A DNA stretch of 9,549 nucleotides from the NCBI GenBank assembly GCA_934215405.1, contig CAKPZU010000079.1, forward strand, positions 1-9,549. Reading direction: 5' to 3'. How positions within the stretch are numbered: the first letter of the stretch is position 1; each line of letters starts with the position of its first letter. This document shows positions 1 through 6,699 of the stretch, in pieces. The position numbers were made by a program, and so were the translations under genes. Source of the stretch: an uncultured Bacilli bacterium. GTDB taxonomy: Bacteria; Bacillota_I; Bacilli_A; RFN20; CAG-631. Below the pieces are notes generated by a model, which ran no database searches, had not been told where the DNA came from, and saw only the letters and a list, made by a program, of their open reading frames with translations.

Positions 1-34
1 AATGGAAGATTTTAATATAATTTAATAAATGCTA

Positions 35-64
35 TATAAAAGGGAGTGTCGGCTCCCTTTTATA
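35..64 (-). terminator. Intrinsic terminator, possibly bidirectional
   Basis: A perfect 12-bp stem (arms 35-46 and 53-64, core GGGAG/CTCCC) encloses a 6-base loop. It lies 16 bases past the stop codon of the minus-strand ATPase gene. The end of the stem supplies a TTTTAT tract on both strands, so it could also stop a plus-strand gene entering from outside the window. Confidence 0.75.
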
Positions 65-79
65 ATGTAATTAAAAATT

Positions 80-1444
80 TTATTTATCAAATGCCACAAA
101 AAACATATATGGTGGTATTTTAATTACTCCATCTGATATAGAAAAATTTTTAGGATGAATAATGAATGATTCACTAATTCTTTGCTTATAAATTGCTTTA
201 AAACTATTAAGTGAAGTAGTTGAATAATTTTTACTAGATTTTACTTCTATTGGAATGACTTTAAAATTTGTTTTACTTTCATTTGAAAGCATAAAATCAA
301 TTTCTATATCGTTTCGGTGCTTTTCATCATTGTATTTTGTATAAAAATATAATGCCTTACCTTTAGAAACTATCATTTGTGCAATAGCATTTTCATAAAT
401 CATACCCTGATTGATAGAAAGCTTATCATTCATAATTTGCTTGTATAGATTTTCTTTAATTATTTCATTTTCACTAAATGCAAGACTTACAAGTAATCCC
501 GTATCTCCAAGATAACATTTAACAGCTGAATCTATTTTATTAAGTACAAAGCCAACATTTGGATCACTACATTTATAGCATAAATTACAAATCATAGAAT
601 CATTAAGCCAAAATAATGGTTCATCATATTTATCAAATGTACCATTTGTATCAATATCTTTAAGTATAATTTTCTTTTCATGTGTTGATAAATAAGCTGG
701 TATATTTTCAAAAATTGCTGACACCTTTGAATTATATCTTTTAGCTGATTTTTTAATATCATCTCTATAAAGTTCAAGAATATCTCTTTTTTCAATGTCA
801 GCAGATACAAAGTCCCGATTATTATTTTTATATGCCAAAACAGCTTGAGGCATACCTCCAACAAGAATGTATTCTTTAAATAATCTCATAGCTTTATCAT
901 GAAATTTTCTTTCAAGTGGTTCTTTTTTATAATAGCATTTTTTTATATAATCAAGTAATAATTCCTCATCCATAAAGGACACAAATTCTTCAAAATCTAG
1001 AGGATACATTTTAATTTTTCTTTCTTCAGATGGAATAGTTATACTAGAAACATTTTCTCTTATTGAAATTAATGAGCCTGTTTCTAAAAAGTCATATCTT
1101 CCATCAGCTACAAGATATTTTATTGCTTCTCTTGCTTTTGGAAATTTTTGAATTTCATCAAAGATAATTAAACTTTCTCGTTTAAATAGTCTAGTATTAT
1201 ATTGCAAAGATAAATCTTGAAAAAATATATCTAAATTATTTAAATCATCAAATAAATCTTTTGTTTTTTTTGATGCCTTATTAAAATCAATTAAGATATA
1301 AGACTTATATTCATTTTTAGCAAATTCTTCAGCAATTGTTGATTTTCCTATTCGCCTTGCACCTTCTATTAAAAGTGCTTTAGAACCATTGCATGTTTCT
1401 TTCCATAAACAAAGATTTTTATATATTTTTCTTTTAATTATCAT
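80..1444 (-). CDS. AAA-family ATPase with DUF4143 domain
   Basis: This is a 454-residue cytoplasmic ATP-binding protein of the AAA_14 plus DUF4143 family, whose usual length is about 400-460. The Walker A motif is GARRIGKST (residues 28-36). Walker B is LIIFDEIQ (92-99), with two acidic residues at D96-E97. A sensor-like ETGS follows at 121-124. The C-terminal half carries a PD-(D/E)xK-like signature: D383 in IEIDFM, then E400 and K402 in PIEVKSS, which suggests nucleic-acid contact or nuclease ancestry. The ATG at 1444 is preceded by AGAAGG at good spacing. The gene is transcribed alone: the HD gene upstream ends at its own terminator, and the intervening DNA carries the repeat/promoter array. 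The biological role of these stand-alone ATPases is largely unknown. Defence, conflict or mobile-element functions have been suggested for relatives, but nothing here proves one. The family call is secure; the function is not. Confidence 0.9.
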   Translation of the reverse strand: MIIKRKIYKNLCLWKETCNGSKALLIEGARRIGKSTIAEEFAKNEYKSYILIDFNKASKKTKDLFDDLNNLDIFFQDLSLQYNTRLFKRESLIIFDEIQKFPKAREAIKYLVADGRYDFLETGSLISIRENVSSITIPSEERKIKMYPLDFEEFVSFMDEELLLDYIKKCYYKKEPLERKFHDKAMRLFKEYILVGGMPQAVLAYKNNNRDFVSADIEKRDILELYRDDIKKSAKRYNSKVSAIFENIPAYLSTHEKKIILKDIDTNGTFDKYDEPLFWLNDSMICNLCYKCSDPNVGFVLNKIDSAVKCYLGDTGLLVSLAFSENEIIKENLYKQIMNDKLSINQGMIYENAIAQMIVSKGKALYFYTKYNDEKHRNDIEIDFMLSNESKTNFKVIPIEVKSSKNYSTTSLNSFKAIYKQRISESFIIHPKNFSISDGVIKIPPYMFFVAFDK

Positions 1445-1468
1445 TATATTACCCTTCTTTTGTATTTA

Positions 1469-1577
1469 TACGCAAACATATTATAACTTAAAAATCGATA
1501 GTACGCAAGTTAAATATATGCAAAAATGTCAACAGTACGCAAGATATAATATAGTAAAAATCCTGAGCAGTACGCAA
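1469..1577 (-). promoter_or_regulatory. Tandem promoter/operator array of the ATPase gene
   Basis: Four direct copies of TTGCGTA (minus strand) lie at 1571-1577, 1536-1542, 1502-1508 and 1469-1475, 33-35 bp apart. The first three extend to CTTGCGTACT or nearly so. Read as -35 boxes (TTGCGT), each of these three has a -10 box at the right distance: TATATT at 1548-1553 (18-base spacer), TATATT at 1513-1518 (18) and TATAAT at 1480-1485 (17). The copy nearest the gene has no -10 and sits between the last promoter and the ribosome binding site. This may be three tandem promoters, a set of repressor sites overlapping -35 boxes, or both. Confidence 0.6.
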
Positions 1578-1586
1578 GATAATAAA

Positions 1587-1614
1587 AATAGAGAATTATA
1601 AATAACTCTCTATT
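1587..1614 (-). terminator. Terminator of the HD-domain gene
   Basis: Arms at 1587-1594 and 1607-1614 form an 8-bp perfect stem, extended inward by three more pairs after one mismatch around a 4-base loop. On the minus strand it is followed by TTTTTATT and lies just past the stop at 1621. It separates the HD gene from the ATPase promoter array. Confidence 0.75.
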
Positions 1615-1620
1615 AAACAC

Positions 1621-2100
1621 TTATTTTTTTATTAATGTAATCTTTCTTTGTAAAAAAGTTTCTTTAGTAGCACATATTTTATCAGCAATACATAATATTA
1701 TACTTTCATTATATTTAGGAAATGAAAACAAATTTAGGGGAAACATATGAGATTTAATCATATTAGATTCTATTTTATTAATATTAAAATCTCGCTTTGC
1801 ATTTTTTAAAGCAATACTAGCATGCTTATAGCCATGTAATCCTTCTTTACATTTACTATTATGCCAATCATATAAGAAGTAATCATGAAGTAGTGCCCCT
1901 CTTATTAAGGATGAATAATCAACCTTAAAAATATTAAGAGAAGCAATTTTAACACACATAGTAGCAACGCTTAAGCAATGATCAAAAACGCTAACTGTGC
2001 CATGCTGCATGAATTCTTTTTCCATTTGCATATTTTTTGAATTAATTATATCTGCCCCATAGTTATAAACAATGAAATAAGCTAATTCATCACTAATCAT
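1621..2100 (-). CDS. HD-domain phosphohydrolase
   Basis: This is a 159-residue soluble protein of the HD superfamily, whose members use a His/Asp-bound divalent metal to hydrolyse phosphate esters, often of nucleotides. The metal-site pattern is complete: H41 in VFDH, the H72-D73 doublet in LLHDYFLYDWH, H93 and H118 as candidate extra ligands, and D140 in IADKICA. The length fits the small single-domain members of the superfamily. The start at 2100 follows GGGAGGT at ideal spacing. It lies 56 bases behind the MATE gene on the same strand and is probably the last gene of that transcript, possibly with a weak promoter of its own. The substrate cannot be predicted. The nearby deoxyribosyltransferase-like gene makes a nucleotide substrate conceivable, but that is inference. 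Confidence 0.85.
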   Translation of the reverse strand: MISDELAYFIVYNYGADIINSKNMQMEKEFMQHGTVSVFDHCLSVATMCVKIASLNIFKVDYSSLIRGALLHDYFLYDWHNSKCKEGLHGYKHASIALKNAKRDFNINKIESNMIKSHMFPLNLFSFPKYNESIILCIADKICATKETFLQRKITLIKK

Positions 2101-2130
2101 TAATCTACCTCCCTTTTTATAATATTAAAT

Positions 2131-2160
2131 ATATTATTGCATAGTTAATTTAAAAATCAA
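2131..2160 (-). promoter_or_regulatory. Possible promoter of the HD gene
   Basis: TTGATT (2155-2160, overlapping the MATE stop codon) and TAATAT (2131-2136) are separated by 18 bases on the minus strand. They lie upstream of a strong GGGAGG ribosome binding site. In DNA this AT-rich such a match can arise by chance. Confidence 0.3.
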
Positions 2161-2867
2161 TACTTTTTTTCTTCCATTTTTTGTAACGCCATTATTTCTT
2201 TTTCTCTTTTATTTATTACTTTTGGAAATGTAGTAAATAAAACAATACTAGTAATTATTCCTGCAATTAAATCAGCGATACCTTCAGACATATAAACACC
2301 TTTATAGCCTATAGCATTACTTAAAATAAAGCAAAGAGGAATAAGTATAATTACCTTTCTTAAAACAGCTAAGAATAATGCTGATTTTGCTTGATTTAAA
2401 GCCACATTTATATTTTGTAAGGTCATTTGAACAAAAAACATAATTGTTCCCATTAAAAAAAATGGAGTGTATTTAACAACAATATCAGTCACACTTTCAC
2501 TAGCATTAAACATATAAGCATAAATTATTGGATTAGTAAGAGAAATAATATAAACAATTAAAGCATAGATAAAGGCAATAATGGTTACATCCTTTATGCC
2601 TTCCTTTAATCTTTTTGCATTACTATTTCCATAATTATAGCTTACAAATGGTTGCATTCCGTATCCTAAGCCATTAAGTGGAAGAGATATTAATTGCAAA
2701 GCACTAAGCATAATTGTTAAAGCGGCGGTATAATCTTTATTTTTATTTGTTTGAATATTTAAGTTAATATTAAAGACTATTTGAATAGCACATTCAGTTA
2801 TTGTCATAATAAATGGTGATAAACCTAATGATAATATACTTAATATTCTTTTGCTATTTAGCTTCAT
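2157..2867 (-). CDS. MATE efflux transporter, C-terminal half (frameshifted)
   Basis: This is the second half of a multidrug/toxin extrusion (MATE) transporter, a roughly 450-residue 12-helix membrane pump that exports organic cations and drugs using Na+ or H+ gradients. The 236 residues start in the linker before helix 7. ILSLGLSPFIMTITECAIQ is the typical seventh helix, followed by LPLNGLGYGMQPFVSYNYG, a pattern conserved in the MepA-like branch. The protein ends in a charged tail (EKEIMALQKMEEKKY). It is in a different frame from the N-terminal half, whose stop lies 11 bases upstream of this ATG. Reading back past the ATG in this frame gives FRLKKQD, the expected linker, so the two halves were one gene. 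The weak AAAGAAG before the ATG makes independent translation possible but unproven. One extra T at 2886-2890 would restore a full-length pump. Confidence 0.8.
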   Translation of the reverse strand: MKLNSKRILSILSLGLSPFIMTITECAIQIVFNINLNIQTNKNKDYTAALTIMLSALQLISLPLNGLGYGMQPFVSYNYGNSNAKRLKEGIKDVTIIAFIYALIVYIISLTNPIIYAYMFNASESVTDIVVKYTPFFLMGTIMFFVQMTLQNINVALNQAKSALFLAVLRKVIILIPLCFILSNAIGYKGVYMSEGIADLIAGIITSIVLFTTFPKVINKREKEIMALQKMEEKKY

Positions 2868-2878
2868 ATCTTGCTTCT

Positions 2879-3562
2879 TTAATCTAAAAATACTTTTTTA
2901 GAAATAAAAAAAGACATTATCCAAACAAATGAGAAAAATTGTGAAATAATAGTGGCTAAGCTTGCGCCAACAACTTTCATATCAAGTAAGAAGATAAATA
3001 TTGGATCTAAAACAATATTTATCAATGCTCCAATTAATATTGAAATCATTGCAATAAATGAATAGCCTTGAGCGGTAATAAAAGGATTTAATCCTTGAGA
3101 AATTATAATAAAAATAGTTCCAAGCGAATAAACCTTTAAGTATGATGTTGCAAAGCTTATTGCTGATGTAGGACAGCCAAATAATATCACAATATCTTTG
3201 GCAAATATAAATAGAATAATACTTAAGATAATTCCAATAATGAGTAACAATAAAAATGAGATGTTAAATATTTTATTTGCTTCTTCCTTGTTATTTTCAC
3301 CAAGCTTCATACTAGCTTTAGGCGAACCACCAAGTCCAATTAAATTAGCAAATGCTTGGATTATTGTTGTAATTGGTAAAACAATTCCTAAGGCGGCTAA
3401 AGCATCCATTCCATAATCTTTAATATTAGCAACATACATTCTATCGACAACATTATATAAAAATGTTATTAACTGTGAAATAACGGCAGGAATAGTTAAA
3501 TTAAAGACTAAAGGCCAAACCTTCATTTTTAATAGTTTATCTGTAACTTCTTTTTTTGCCAT
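2879..3562 (-). CDS. MATE efflux transporter, N-terminal half (frameshifted)
   Basis: This is the first half (227 residues) of the same MATE pump. Helix 1 (WPLVFNLTIPAVISQLITFLYNVVDRMYV, about 16-44) holds the family signature P-x-x-x-x-x-L plus NVVDRMYV. Five more hydrophobic segments follow, ending at ISKKVFLD at the helix 6-7 linker, where a TAA cuts it short. The start ATG is two bases after the stop of the preceding gene (TAATTATG), with only a weak ribosome binding site, so translation is probably coupled to that gene. Alone this half has six helices and would not form the usual two-bundle transporter. Possible explanations are a sequencing or assembly indel, a true pseudogene, phase variation in a short T tract, or two co-assembling half-proteins. 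The first two are most likely. Confidence 0.8.
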   Translation of the reverse strand: MAKKEVTDKLLKMKVWPLVFNLTIPAVISQLITFLYNVVDRMYVANIKDYGMDALAALGIVLPITTIIQAFANLIGLGGSPKASMKLGENNKEEANKIFNISFLLLLIIGIILSIILFIFAKDIVILFGCPTSAISFATSYLKVYSLGTIFIIISQGLNPFITAQGYSFIAMISILIGALINIVLDPIFIFLLDMKVVGASLATIISQFFSFVWIMSFFISKKVFLD

Positions 3563-3564
3563 AA

Positions 3565-3873
3565 TTATTCCATATATTTAACGACTTTATTATTTTTTAA
3601 AGCGTATTCAATTTCACTTTTAGTACTATTACCAATATAATTATTTTTATTGATAACAAATATTTCATCAGCCATATCTATTTTTCTTTTATGCATATCA
3701 TCAAGCATTTCTTTAGTTTTAATATCCATTGCTTCATTATCACCACTATGACCAAATAAACCAATAGATATTACAATATTTCCTTCAAGAGTTAATCTTT
3801 TTTGCTCTTTTAAAAAATCATCTTTAAACTTTGTACTACCACATAATGTTATTACTTTATACTTTCCAACCAT
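3565..3873 (-). CDS. Nucleoside 2-deoxyribosyltransferase-like / DUF4406-like protein
   Basis: This is a 102-residue soluble protein with an N-terminal Rossmann-like strand and loop, VITLCGSTKF (residues 7-16). A second conserved block, DMHKRKIDMADEIFVIN (59-75), and GNSTKSEIEYALKN (81-94) follow. The arrangement of GST near the N-terminus and a glutamate (E87) in the last helix matches the nucleoside 2-deoxyribosyltransferase superfamily and its short phage and bacterial relatives, which bind nucleosides or nucleotides. The enzymatic activity of these short versions is mostly untested. An in-frame ATG lies 14 codons upstream, but the start at 3873 is chosen because GGAAGGA precedes it by seven bases and homology begins there. 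It is the first gene of the transcript and its stop nearly abuts the MATE start, so its frame is likely needed for MATE translation. Confidence 0.75.
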   Translation of the reverse strand: MVGKYKVITLCGSTKFKDDFLKEQKRLTLEGNIVISIGLFGHSGDNEAMDIKTKEMLDDMHKRKIDMADEIFVINKNNYIGNSTKSEIEYALKNNKVVKYME

Positions 3874-3903
3874 TTTTATGTCCTTCCATTTAAAACTATA
3901 AGT

Positions 3904-3912
3904 ATAATAGCA
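3904..3912 (-). promoter_or_regulatory. Extended -10 promoter for the 3873-1621 transcript
   Basis: The minus strand reads TGC-TATTAT, an extended -10 element, about 30 bases upstream of the start at 3873. No good -35 box is seen, which is acceptable for extended -10 promoters. Confidence 0.45.
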
Positions 3913-3982
3913 CAATTAATGTTATTTTTCCCATAAAATCATAGTTTTTACACAAAATATAGTTAGGTATCATAAAAGTATC

Positions 3983-4011
3983 GTGACAAAATAAAGGTTT
4001 ATTAATATAAT
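3983..4011 (+). promoter_or_regulatory. Promoter of the glycosyltransferase gene
   Basis: GTGACA (3983-3988), a 17-base spacer and a perfect TATAAT (4006-4011) lie about 33 bases upstream of the ATG at 4045. It fires away from the minus-strand extended -10 promoter at 3904-3912, so the 171-base gap holds divergent promoters. Confidence 0.65.
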
Positions 4012-4044
4012 AAACAACGAATTATAAATGAGGTGACGTGTGTA

Positions 4045-5502
4045 ATGATGAAGGAAAGATTTTATAAAATTATCTATTACTTAATACCAACATTATTAGT
4101 TTTATTAGCACTTTGTGGAATATTTACAAGTTCTATGTGGGCTGATGAGGTTTTTACTGTTGAATTATTATCGCATCCATTTAAAGAAATTATAAAAATT
4201 GCAATTCTTGATGTACATCCACCTCTTTATTATTTGATATATTTATTTTTCTATAAAATTTTTGGTTTTATATTTAATTATGACATTGTATATGTTGGAA
4301 AATTAGTTTCCATAATGCCTTTTATAATTTTATTAATTATTAATCTTACATATACGAATAAAAAATATGGAAAAAACATTTCTTTTATTTTCAATCTTTT
4401 AATTTGTGGAATGCCTCATATGATGCAATATGCCTTAGAATTAAGAATGTATAGCTATGCCTTATTATTTGTTACTATTACATTTTTAATTTCTTTATCA
4501 ATAAAAGAAAATTCAGGAAATTATTTAAAATGGTTTTTATTAACAATATTTTCTACTTTAGCATTATATACTCACTATTTTGCTGGCCTTGCTTGTGTTA
4601 TTATTTTTATTGAATTATTAATTCATTTTATTAAAGTAAAAAATATAAAAAGTATAATTAATGTGTTTTTATTTGGAATTATGATTGTAGCTTTCTTTTC
4701 ACCATGGTTAATTGTTTTTATAAAGCAAGTAATTAAGGTTAACAAATCATATTGGATTTTGCCAATTACTTTTGTAGATATAATAAAATGCTTATCAATT
4801 TTCTTCACATATAATTCAATAACAAGTAGTATTTTATCATTTTCGTTGATTACTTTAGCAATTATAGGAATTTATAAATTAAAAAATAAAAATGAAATTC
4901 TCAGCGGAATATTTGTTTATTTATTTACATTTATAGTTGGAATTTTTATTTCATTATTTATTAAACCAATTTTAGTTCCCCGTTATTTAATTGTTACTGC
5001 AGGTTGCTTTTATTTTTCATTAGCATTTGGAATTAATAAAATTATTAGTGATTTTAATTATAGAAAAATAAGTAAAATAACATATATTTTATTAGTGCTC
5101 ATAGCTTTATTTACAAATACATATTGTTTAGCTTATAAATATAAAAATACTATAGTAACAAACAATACATTAAATTGCTTAAATGAAATAATAAAAGATG
5201 AGGATACAATTGTTTATGATGATTTTCATTTATCATTAATTATTTCTCATTATTATAATGATTGTAAAAATTATGCTTATACAGATGAATATGTAACCCC
5301 ATTTACTGAGTGCTTTGATAATTGTAATATTAAAAGATTATATGATATAGATTCATTAAAGTATATTAGTAAAGAGTTTTATTATATTACTAAAAAGGAA
5401 ATTATATTGCTAGAATTAAACCATAATTATAAAATATGTAAAATAAACAATTATAATATGGATATATATTCCTTTATTATGTATAGGGTTAGTATGAATT
5501 AG
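4045..5502 (+). CDS. GT-C fold membrane glycosyltransferase (PMT/ArnT-like)
   Basis: This 485-residue polytopic membrane protein has 11 or more hydrophobic segments and a C-terminal extramembrane domain from about residue 367. It fits the GT-C glycosyltransferases, which move sugars from polyprenyl-phosphate donors to surface acceptors outside the membrane. The acidic pair D34-E35 (WADEVF) in the first external loop is the family's catalytic/metal position. HPPLYY (58-63), ELRMYSY (132-138), THYFAG (176-181) and PRYL (312-315) are typical of GT39/GT83-like members. The ATG at 4045 is chosen because GAGGTGA (4030-4036) sits eight bases before it. An in-frame GTG at 4033 would overlap that ribosome binding site, and a second ATG follows at 4048. 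It has its own promoter and no partner gene that would reveal the acceptor. I see no clear terminator after it, so some transcripts may run into the aldolase gene. Confidence 0.85.
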   Translation: MMKERFYKIIYYLIPTLLVLLALCGIFTSSMWADEVFTVELLSHPFKEIIKIAILDVHPPLYYLIYLFFYKIFGFIFNYDIVYVGKLVSIMPFIILLIINLTYTNKKYGKNISFIFNLLICGMPHMMQYALELRMYSYALLFVTITFLISLSIKENSGNYLKWFLLTIFSTLALYTHYFAGLACVIIFIELLIHFIKVKNIKSIINVFLFGIMIVAFFSPWLIVFIKQVIKVNKSYWILPITFVDIIKCLSIFFTYNSITSSILSFSLITLAIIGIYKLKNKNEILSGIFVYLFTFIVGIFISLFIKPILVPRYLIVTAGCFYFSLAFGINKIISDFNYRKISKITYILLVLIALFTNTYCLAYKYKNTIVTNNTLNCLNEIIKDEDTIVYDDFHLSLIISHYYNDCKNYAYTDEYVTPFTECFDNCNIKRLYDIDSLKYISKEFYYITKKEIILLELNHNYKICKINNYNMDIYSFIMYRVSMN

Positions 5503-5557
5503 CATTATATAACATTCATCAATTTGATAAACTATTTTAAAAACAAGACTTAGTTAG

Positions 5558-5586
5558 TTGAAACTAATATATTTACGTATTATAAT
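5558..5586 (+). promoter_or_regulatory. Promoter of the aldolase gene
   Basis: TTGAAA (5558-5563), a 17-base spacer and a perfect TATAAT (5581-5586) lie 27 bases before the ATG at 5614. AGAAGGA in the leader is the ribosome binding site. This is the best promoter match in the window, as expected for a glycolytic gene. Confidence 0.75.
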
Positions 5587-5613
5587 TTATTTAAGAAAGA
5601 AGGATGCTATATT

Positions 5614-6534
5614 ATGAAATATATTATTGATAACAACAAGTTAAATGTAATGCTAAATAACAAAGGTTTTATTGCTGCTTTAGATCAATCTGGTGGTTCA
5701 ACCCCAAAAGCATTAAAGAATTATGGAATTGATGAATCATTTTATACAGTTGATAACGTAAAAGATGAAAATAAAATGTTTGATCTTGTTCATGAAATGC
5801 GAACAAGAATAATAAAGTCGCCAGCTTTTAATAATAATAAAATATTAGGCACAATTATTTTTGAGCAGACTATGTCAAGAAAAATCGATGATTTATACAC
5901 AAGTGATTATTTATGGAATAAGAAAAATATTGTTACATTTTTAAAATGTGATAAAGGCTTAAAGGAAGAACAAGATGGTGTCCAATTAATGAAAGACATT
6001 CCAAATCTTGATGAACTTTTAAAGCTAGCTAAAGAACGTGGTGTTTTTGGGACAAAAATGAGGAGTGTTATTAATCATTATAATGAAAAAGGAATTAATG
6101 ATATTGTAAATCAACAATTTGCTATAGCTTTAAAAATTGCTAAATACGGTTTAGTACCAATTATTGAGCCTGAAACTACTATTTCTAGTGCTGATAGAGA
6201 AAAAAGTGAAGCACTATTGCATAATTTAATTAAAAATCATTTAAATGTGCTTCCAAGCGATATTAAAATAATGCTTAAAATTTCTATTCCCGTTAATAAT
6301 CATTTATATGATGATTTATTAAATGATAAGCATATTGTAAGAATTGTGGCTTTATCTGGAGGATTTAGTCAAAAAGAAGCCTGCTTAAAATTAAAGCATG
6401 TAAAAGGTGTGATTGCTAGTTTTTCAAGAGCTTTAGCTGAAAATCTAGCATATAATCAAACTGCTGATGAATTTAACAAAACGATTGCTACATCAATTGA
6501 TAAAATCTATGATGCTAGTATAAATAAAGAATGA
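5614..6534 (+). CDS. fda: Class I fructose-bisphosphate aldolase
   Basis: This 306-residue cytoplasmic enzyme cleaves fructose 1,6-bisphosphate to glyceraldehyde 3-phosphate and dihydroxyacetone phosphate, in glycolysis and in reverse for gluconeogenesis. It uses a lysine Schiff base and no metal. It closely follows the Staphylococcus-type class I enzyme (about 296 residues). Seen here are AALDQSGGSTPKAL (21-34), IIFEQTM (81-87), FLKCDKGL (109-116), FGTKMRS (145-151), VPIIEPE (181-187), LKISIP (221-226, with K222 the probable Schiff-base lysine), LSGGFS (247-252) and ASFSRAL (268-274). All key positions are intact and the length is normal. It has its own strong promoter and ribosome binding site. 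No clear plus-strand terminator follows. The gene converges with the lipoprotein gene. Confidence 0.97.
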   Translation: MKYIIDNNKLNVMLNNKGFIAALDQSGGSTPKALKNYGIDESFYTVDNVKDENKMFDLVHEMRTRIIKSPAFNNNKILGTIIFEQTMSRKIDDLYTSDYLWNKKNIVTFLKCDKGLKEEQDGVQLMKDIPNLDELLKLAKERGVFGTKMRSVINHYNEKGINDIVNQQFAIALKIAKYGLVPIIEPETTISSADREKSEALLHNLIKNHLNVLPSDIKIMLKISIPVNNHLYDDLLNDKHIVRIVALSGGFSQKEACLKLKHVKGVIASFSRALAENLAYNQTADEFNKTIATSIDKIYDASINKE

Positions 6535-6537
6535 TAT

Positions 6538-6699
6538 ATGCTAGAAAATATTATAGGAAAACAAATTAAAAAACAAGAAGAAACATTAGATAATTGGCTA
6601 AATAAAAGAAACGAAAATTATCCGTTTCCTTCACATTTAGTTAGCTTAGTAGAAAATGTTTCATATGGTGAACATATTTATAATAAAATTACTAAATGA
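6538..6699 (+). CDS. Possible 53-residue small protein
   Basis: An ATG three bases after the aldolase stop opens a 53-codon frame. The product starts MLENIIGKQIKKQEE, is charged and helix-prone up to about residue 28, and then has a PFPSHLVSLV segment. Composition and codon use resemble the neighbours. Against it, there is no clear ribosome binding site, it overlaps the 3' end of the opposing lipoprotein gene by 39 bases, and a good minus-strand terminator lies inside it, so this stretch may just be that gene's 3' region. I do not recognise the sequence. Confidence 0.3.
   Translation: MLENIIGKQIKKQEETLDNWLNKRNENYPFPSHLVSLVENVSYGEHIYNKITK
6605..6631 (-). terminator. Terminator of the lipoprotein gene
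   Basis: On the minus strand, arms 6623-6631 and 6605-6613 form a 9-bp stem (GAAACG/CGTTTC core plus a G-U and two A-U pairs) around a 9-base loop. A T-rich tail (TTTTATTT) begins at the end of the stem. It starts 30 bases past the stop at 6661. On the plus strand the same stem has an A-C mismatch and no T tail, so it serves mainly the minus strand. Confidence 0.65.

Noticed and set aside
592..864. 90-codon open frame on the minus strand inside the ATPase gene
   Set aside because: It lies in another frame of the well-supported ATPase gene and has no ribosome binding site or recognisable motif.
1469..1577. CRISPR array reading of the 33-35 bp spaced repeats
   Set aside because: The repeat unit is only about 10 bases, spacers are AT-rich promoter DNA with -10 boxes, and no cas gene is present.
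1389..1601. 70-codon plus-strand open frame over the ATPase start and its repeat array
   Set aside because: It is antisense to the ATPase start and then reads through the promoter repeats and a terminator; composition is not protein-like.
3198..3416. 72-codon plus-strand open frame antisense to the MATE gene
   Set aside because: Hydrophobic only because it mirrors membrane-helix codons; no ribosome binding site.
3874..3915. Upstream ATG giving 14 extra residues to the deoxyribosyltransferase-like protein
   Set aside because: The frame there overlaps the likely promoter, has no ribosome binding site, and conserved sequence begins only after the internal ATG at 3873.
4033..4044. GTG start four codons upstream for the glycosyltransferase
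   Set aside because: The GTG is part of the GAGGTGA ribosome binding site; the ATG at 4045 has ideal spacing.
4623..4808. 61-codon minus-strand open frame in the glycosyltransferase
   Set aside because: Antisense shadow with no start signals.
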